Of a stretch of DNA of 64,000 nucleotides, positions 58,234-64,000 are shown in pieces (within the stretch, counting starts at the first letter, position 1; each line of letters starts with the position of its first letter). The notes beneath the pieces are model-generated. The model was given only the letters and a program-made list of their open reading frames with translations. It did not search any database and was not told where the DNA came from. The position numbers and the translations under genes were made by a program. The DNA comes from Davidsoniella eucalypti (Eukaryota > Ascomycota > Sordariomycetes > Microascales > Ceratocystidaceae), in the NCBI GenBank assembly GCA_004009845.1, contig RMBW01000005.1, positions 580,590 through 644,589 on the forward strand, read 5' to 3'.

Positions 58234-58621
58234 TCTTTCTTTCTTTCTTGCATCTTTTGTCTTTTGTCTTTCTCATTGAAATTCGGGGGTAGTTTGAGCC
58301 AGTAATTCATCATTGGGGACGTTTCATTTTCCTTTGTCTTCCTTTGCCTATGGCAGAGAGCATCTAAATGACTTTTCATAAAGCAATCAACCGTCTTCTG
58401 GTATCTTGCCACCGGCGGTGTTGCATTCGGCATTTTGTGATTTCTATAGTAATATTTACGGATATATAACAAACCCTCGTTCTTATCGTGCCTAATAAGT
58501 GATGTGTATGTGTTTCTATGCAGCGTATATAATCTGTCTACGTTCGAACTGTTAGAGCGGTTTCTAGTTGGTTTATATATGTGGTTCCACTGGCTAACCT
58601 ACCAAGACGTTTTGACTGTTA

Positions 58622-59128
58622 TTAGATCTTGTTTTCACTAGTCTCGATGACAGTCGGGCCAGGCTTGCTGAAACGCAGGAACTTTGTGTGTCTACCCAAG
58701 ATCACAAGAGAGCTTCTCTGTCCGTCCTCACCAACATTCCAGATGCTCACAGATGTGAATGCCAGATTCGAGCCTAGCCGGTCAACCTTTCCCTCAATCT
58801 CGACAACACCACTGCCGCACGTGCCTAGATAGCTCACGTTGATGTCGACGCTGGGGCCGGTTTGATCGCGTTGGTCCCAGGCAGCGATCGCTAGGCCGCC
58901 AGCCCAGTCGACAATGGTGGCAGAAACAGAGCCGTGAATGCTCTTTGAATTGTTGAGGTGTTCGGCGCATACCGGCATACGGGCGATGACGAGGCCCTTG
59001 GAAACGTGTGTGAAGGTGATGTCGGATAGAAGAAACTTGTAGATCGGGCTGTCCATGCACCGTGTGCTGTGATAAGCCTGCACGTGGGCCAGCAGCTGCT
59101 CGCTGTTGACCGGAGCTTCAGAAGTCAT
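58622..59128 (-). CDS. Acyl-CoA thioesterase, mirror copy
   Basis: Exact inverse copy of 56307-56813, coding the same 168 residues with no differences. If the palindrome is real, the cell has two copies or one copy at a closed hairpin end; if it is artefactual, only one gene exists. Confidence 0.85.
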   Translation of the reverse strand: MTSEAPVNSEQLLAHVQAYHSTRCMDSPIYKFLLSDITFTHVSKGLVIARMPVCAEHLNNSKSIHGSVSATIVDWAGGLAIAAWDQRDQTGPSVDINVSYLGTCGSGVVEIEGKVDRLGSNLAFTSVSIWNVGEDGQRSSLVILGRHTKFLRFSKPGPTVIETSENKI

Positions 59129-60336
59129 GATGTATTACGATAGATTTGAGAATGGGTGGTTGTCGTTTATATGTACATACGACAATAAAGGAGCGTCTTG
59201 TTTTCCAGTATTGACATGTATCAACAAAGGCGGTGGTGACATCTCTTCACTAGTGCCCCGCTTTGGGACAGTCTAGGGTTACAGTTGTGATAACTACATG
59301 TGTGTGTGTATCACATACATATACCGTGCGAGACATTAATAAGGTTGAACAGGGATAAACATGGACTACTTCTCACGATGTATACATTATACGTACAGAT
59401 ACTGCCTGAATGTTTCCTTGGCTGAGTTTGTAAGTACCTCTGCAGACTTAATAGTTTTACTATGTTAACTTCTTCCCATTAGTCTCGCCACTCAACAACT
59501 CGGTGGCACAGCAAGGAGATGACAATAATCCCGTGATTTTCATCACTAAGGAAAACGTTTAATAATATACGAACATGTTTTGCAACTATAAACTATCGCA
59601 TATCCAATGAACCGCCTCTTAGGTCCTAGATAGCCGGAATCAGTATTTCTATCGCGTAATGCTAGTGTTGATTAAACACATGACTATTCCAATACATTCG
59701 CTTCTATACGCCCAACTCCCAGCCAAACCAATCAGGTAATATATCGTAACTTGTGTTCCCGAAATCAGTTGACGTAAAACTTGCCAACGTGGAGAACTAT
59801 TTCTCAAAGTTCCTCTTCGTGACATGAAATTTGGAGAATCACTAGGATATAATTCCCCCCCTAGAGCAAGTCCTACACGATTTGCCATGCACTACTACCA
59901 CCAGAAAAGAAACAATTGCCGCCAAGTTTTCCCCAGAACTCTAGAGTCGACACGATGGAGCTAGCTAGTTCAGCTCTCTTATGAGGCAAGATTAGCTGCT
60001 TCCGGTATGTTCAAAACGCTCACTTAGAGCCTGCTATGAGTGTACTTGTCTAACGCCGGATTCAATGTTCTAATACTTGCTTAGAATCACACAACATAGT
60101 CCGCAGTGGTAATGTATCTCGATACCAGCGGCCGTGTAGCCTACATCTGGCCACATGCGAGGTTCTCCCGACTATAGCCTCTCCAACTCTAGAGGCTGAT
60201 GACGTCGAAATGTGTGTTTTGAGAGAAGACGAAAAAGTAGAAATAGCCAGCCAGGCCGCTCTTATTTCTCTGGAGATACTCAGCCTATACCATCACCATC
60301 TTACAATTCCACCATCTTACAACTCCACCATCTTAC

Positions 60337-60337
60337 N
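60337..60337. other. Ambiguous base joining the two palindromes
   Basis: The only N in the window sits exactly between palindrome 1 and palindrome 2. It probably marks a join made during assembly. Confidence 0.9.
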
Positions 60338-60424
60338 TCTGGTAGGGACGGTCAAAAGGCCATTTATTGATTAGTCTTGGCTAGTACTTTTATGAGAGAG
60401 GGTAAAGCTTTTCTTACCAAGAGG

Positions 60425-61310
60425 CCAAGATTTTTCGAATTTATCGATTCGTATTCAGTATCAAAACCAACAAACTTATTAAAAAGAAATTAATACCTTT
60501 CTTCTGTAATGGATCTTTCAAATTCATTCTGAATAACGATTTAATTCTGGTATTAATTTCGATCATATCGCTTTGTGAGTCACAGTCCTCGTCCAAGATC
60601 CAAATTAAATTTACTTAAAATTGTATAGAAAGTAAATAAATCATTTGTAAAAAGACTATATATTCTGGGACAAGTTTGACTTCAAGACCAAACTAACGGC
60701 TAACTTCTCGACAAAAATAATTCTAGGTCTAGTCATAAAAGCACCTGTAACTGAATTATTTAAATGTTCCATAAAAAGTTTTATATTATTAAACATAATT
60801 AATTCTTCCTCAGGACTAAGTTTAAGTTCTTTTAAAGTAAGTTTTCAATACCACCTCCTCCTTCACTAATTACTTGATCTCAAATATTAGTACTCATATA
60901 CTTTAAAAGAGCGTCTAAATCAATGTCACAATGTTCAAAAAGAGTTTAACGTCTTCGTTATCGGTGACTTTAACAGAGTCAACGTTATCGAGACTTCTCT
61001 GCTTTAGGAGGTTCAACTTTAAGAGTTCAACGTCACACTCTTCAAAGTCTATTGATAATAGAAGTAAATCTATAGAAGATAAATCTATATCGATATCGGG
61101 AACGTCACACTCATCGAAAGTGGTTAAATTAATAGGAGCATCATCATCAAATCTGGAGCATTATCTAAATTAGGTTCTTCGTCACACTCCTCGAAATCAG
61201 TATCGTTAATAGTAACGTAATCAAAATCGGAAACTAAATTGGGTACTAAATCAGGTACACCGTCACACTCTCTTCTAATTCGGGTTCATTAATAGGAACG
61301 TCTTCGGGAC
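60425..61310 (-). pseudogene. Acidic-repeat and family-B polymerase exonuclease region, left arm
   Basis: On the minus strand, frameshifted segments read in order: an acidic region with repeated (F/L/V)(E/D)ECD motifs (about 61310-60920), then a GAFMTRPRIIFVEKLA block near 60740-60690, then KFVGFDTEYES at about 60477-60440. The last matches exonuclease motif I (DxE) of family-B DNA polymerases. The order suggests one long polymerase gene with an acidic N-terminal extension, interrupted by indels. The gene is cut off at the edge of the palindrome. Confidence 0.6.
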
Positions 61311-62091
61311 ATTGTTGATGTTATTGATGATGTTGTAGTTATTAAATAATTTACTAAATAATTATTAAATAAATTAAATAATTATTAAAGAAATTAAATA
61401 TTTTATTAAATATTTATTAAATAACTCACACATTCAATCAATTAAAGTTTCTAAAATTGCTAAAATTAGTAAAATAAAAAACTAAAAATTAGTAAACTAA
61501 ATCAAATTAAAATTATTATCTCTTTCATGTCTTTTACATTATATAATTTATTTGTAACCTATAAACAAGTATTTGTTAGGGTAACTCATAATCAGTTCTC
61601 ACTTCACTAAACTAATCATATCCTAAACAAATTTTGAAATGTTATTAGGCCAACTTGTCTAGATCTATTAATCTACTCAAATTCGTCCTTAGGATTTGTG
61701 TAGTTTTAACGGTGTTTAAACCCATAAAATCTTGAAGCAATTTCTAACTTGAAGGCAATTTCTAGTTAAACTGATACCTAACGACACAAAGAAGACTTGA
61801 ACTCTAGACCTAAACCAAGACTACTTTTGAGTTTTTTAAACTAAAATACTATTAAAACGCAACTTTTAATTTGAATAATAAATTTTTTAATCGATTTGTT
61901 CAAGTTGATTAATCAACTATGAATAGATCAGATAGGTTATCTAGTATGACTTAAAAAATCTAGTTATTAATTCAATTCTGCATATATAAAAGTATAAAAC
62001 AAAATCTACTAAAACACTGGATCAATGTAAACCATACTGCAAGAAGGTTAAATAAAATCAAATCATGTTGAAGCAATTTATAATTTCAAAA

Positions 62092-62206
62092 GTCTAGTCT
62101 AAATCGCGCATGTTTTAGGGCTCTCTCTTGTTAATAATAAATAAATAATTTAATGAAAGAAAAGATATCGAGAGAGCCCTAAAAACATGCGGATTTAGAC
62201 TAGACT
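62092..62206. repeat. Hairpin core of palindrome 2
   Basis: The stem (AAAGTCTAGTCTAAATC, then GCATGTTTTAGGGCTCTCTC) closes a 42-nt loop at 62128-62169. It matches the palindrome 1 core in sequence and orientation, with one base missing in the loop and one or two changes in the stem. Confidence 0.95.
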
Positions 62207-62944
62207 TTTGAAATTATAAATTGCTTCAACATGATTTGATTTTATTTAACCTTCTTGCAGTATGGTTTACATTGATCCAGTTTTTAGTAGATTTGTTTTA
62301 TACTTTATACATATGCAGAATGAATTAATAACTAGATTTTTTAAGTCATACTAGATAACCTATCTGATCTATTCATAGTTGATTAATCAACTTGAACAAA
62401 TCGATTAAAAATTAATTTATTATTCAAATTAAAAGTTGCGTTTAATAGTATTAGTTTAAAAACTCAAAAAAGTAGTCTTGGTTTAGGTCTAGAGTTCAAG
62501 TCTTCTTTGTGTCGTTAGGTATCAGTTTAACTAGAAATTGCCTTCAAGTTAGAAATTGCCTTCAAGATTTTATGGTTAAACACCGTTAAAACTACACAAA
62601 TCCTAAGGACGAATTTGAGTAGATTAATAGATCTAGACAAGTTGGCCTAATAACATTTCAAAATTTGTTTAGGATATGATTAGTTTAGTGAAGTGAGAAC
62701 TGATTATGAGTTACCCTAACAAATACTTGTTTATAGGTTACAAATAATTATATAATGTAAAAGACATGAAAGAGATAATAATTTTAATTTGATTTAGTTT
62801 TACTAAATTTAGTATTTTTAATTTTACTAATTTTAGCAATTTTAGAAACTTTAATTGATTGAATGTGTGAGTTATTTAATAAAATATTTAATAAAATATT
62901 TAATTTTTAATAAATTATTTAATTTATTAATAAATTATTTAGTA
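62207..62944. other. AT-rich non-coding part of palindrome 2
   Basis: About 740 bp between the hairpin core and the acidic-repeat region, mirrored at about 61350-62090. Frequent stops in all frames; ATTTAATAAA-type runs near 62870-62960 lie directly before the coding region and may be a promoter. Confidence 0.5.
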
Positions 62945-63870
62945 AATTATTTAATAACTACAACATCATCAATAACATCAACAATGTTCCCGAAGACGTT
63001 CCTATTAATGAACCCGAATTAGAAGAGTGTGACGGTGTACCTGATTTAGTACCCAATTAGTTTCCGATTTGATTACGTTACTATTAACGATACTGATTTC
63101 GAGGAGTGTGACGAAGAACCTAATTTAGATAATGCTCCAGATTTTGATGATGATGCTCCTATTATTTAACCACTTTCGATGAGTGTGACGTTCCCGATAT
63201 CGATATAGATTTATCTTCTATAGATTTAACTTCTATTAATACAATAGACGTTGAAGAGTGTGACGTTGAACCTTTAAAGTTAACCTCCTAAAGCAGAAGT
63301 CTCCGATAACGTTGACTCTGTTAAAGTCACCGATAACGAAGACGTTAAAACTCTTTTGAACATTGTGACATTGATTTAGACGCTCTTTTAAAGTATATGA
63401 GTACTAATATTGAGATCAAGTAATTAGTGAAGGAGGAGGTGGTATTGAAAAACTTACTTAAAAGAACTTAAACTTAGTCCTGAGGAAGAATTAATTATGT
63501 TTAATAATATAAAACTTTTATGGAACATTAATATAATTCAGTACAGGTGCTTTTATGACTAGACCTAGAATTATTTTTGTCGAGAAGTTAGCCTTAGTTG
63601 GGTCTTGAAGTCAAAACTGTCCCAGAATATATAGTCTTTACAAAGATTTATTTAACTTCTATACAATTTTAAGTAAATTTAATTTGGATCTTGGCCGAAC
63701 TGTGACTCACAAAGCGATATGATCGAAATTAATACCAGAATTAAATCGTTAATAGAATGAATTGAAAGATCCATTACAGAAGAAAGGTATTATTTCTTTT
63801 ATAATAAGTTTGTGGTTTTGATACTGAATACGATCGATAAACTTCGAGAAAAAATCTTGGCCTCTTGTAA
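62945..63870 (+). pseudogene. Acidic-repeat and family-B polymerase exonuclease region, right arm
   Basis: Mirror copy of the left-arm gene. Four repeats with the nucleotide core GAGTGTGACG begin near 63028, 63103, 63181 and 63255, and a variant lies near 63360. The exonuclease motif near 63812-63840 is partly frameshifted. No continuous frame spans the region. Confidence 0.55.
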
Positions 63871-63945
63871 GAAAAAGCTTTACCCTCTCTCATAAAAGTA
63901 CTAGCCAAAGACTAATCAATAAATGGCCTTTGACCGCCCCTACCA

Positions 63946-64000
63946 AGAATAGTGCTAAGACAGCAAGTGGTCCTGATATGCTAGGCCGTGCTCAGATGAC
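63946..64000. other. Sequence beyond palindrome 2
   Basis: The last 55 bases are not mirrored on the left side and have a more even base composition. They may be chromosomal or another part of the element. Confidence 0.4.

Larger units (their letters stand above)
55099..60336. repeat. Giant palindrome 1 (two arms of about 2.6 kb)
   Basis: Positions 55099-57695 are repeated in inverse orientation at 57739-60336, around a 43-nt loop. The gene parts of the arms look identical at every place I compared. Close to the centre there are one-base indels, for example GAATTTCC at about 57228 against GAATTCC in the mirror copy. The right arm stops at an N. The CFEM promoter is duplicated but its coding region is not. 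Confidence 0.95.
60338..63945. repeat. Giant palindrome 2 (two arms of about 1.8 kb)
   Basis: Positions 60338-62127 are repeated in inverse orientation at 62170-63945 around a 42-nt loop. The sequence is strongly AT-rich. The arms differ by many one-base indels, more than in palindrome 1, mostly in short homopolymers. The last 55 bases of the window lie outside. Confidence 0.93.

Overview
The window is nuclear DNA from a filamentous ascomycete (Pezizomycotina). The evidence is short introns (about 50-90 bp, with a few of 150-320 bp) carrying GTRNGT donors and CTAAC-like branch sites, a fungal-type gene set, and Fot1/pogo, Tc1 and LINE transposons. I cannot fix the class. Most intervals carry single-copy housekeeping genes on both strands with long spacers; the last 9 kb are completely different.

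Layout. 1-8.7 kb: a 5'-truncated large disordered GRP-motif protein, casein kinase 2 alpha, a DUF3807 protein and a small conserved unknown. 8.86-10.7 kb: a dead Tc1 element nested inside a short TIR (MITE-like) element. 11.5-25.2 kb: ATG14, the kinetochore scaffold Spc7/KNL1, ribosomal protein uS17 (RPS11), a twin-CX9C protein and an Ame1/CENP-U-like inner kinetochore protein. 26-30.3 kb: a DUF829 (TMEM53/PaxU-like) protein, a complete and apparently intact Fot1/pogo transposon, and a secreted LicD-family protein. 30.3-34 kb: spacer with LINE relics. 34-36.4 kb: the KDEL receptor Erd2 and the exon-junction protein Y14. 40.2-42.9 kb: a Jen1-type carboxylate transporter after a 3.8 kb empty spacer, and a small predicted mitochondrial membrane protein. 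44-53 kb: a large disordered protein, a Cti6-like PHD protein and the mitochondrial GTPase Mtg1. 54.7-55 kb: a small secreted CFEM-like protein.

From 55,099 the sequence becomes two giant palindromes. Palindrome 1 (55,099-60,336, centre about 57,717) carries two mirror-image copies of an acyl-CoA thioesterase gene and then, next to its centre, AT-rich DNA with a fragment of a family-B DNA polymerase. A single N at 60,337 joins it to palindrome 2 (about 60,338-63,945, centre about 62,148), which is all AT-rich. Its arms encode a frameshifted acidic-repeat protein that runs into a family-B polymerase exonuclease motif (DxE). The two palindromes share no other sequence that I can see, yet they have the same centre: about 40 bp of stem closing a 42-43 nt AT-rich loop.

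My reading is that the shared centre is the terminal hairpin of a linear, polymerase-encoding element (plasmid or virus-like), read around its closed end. One such end is fused to chromosomal DNA next to the thioesterase gene. Amplification or assembly artefact is the main alternative; direct tests are listed in the findings.
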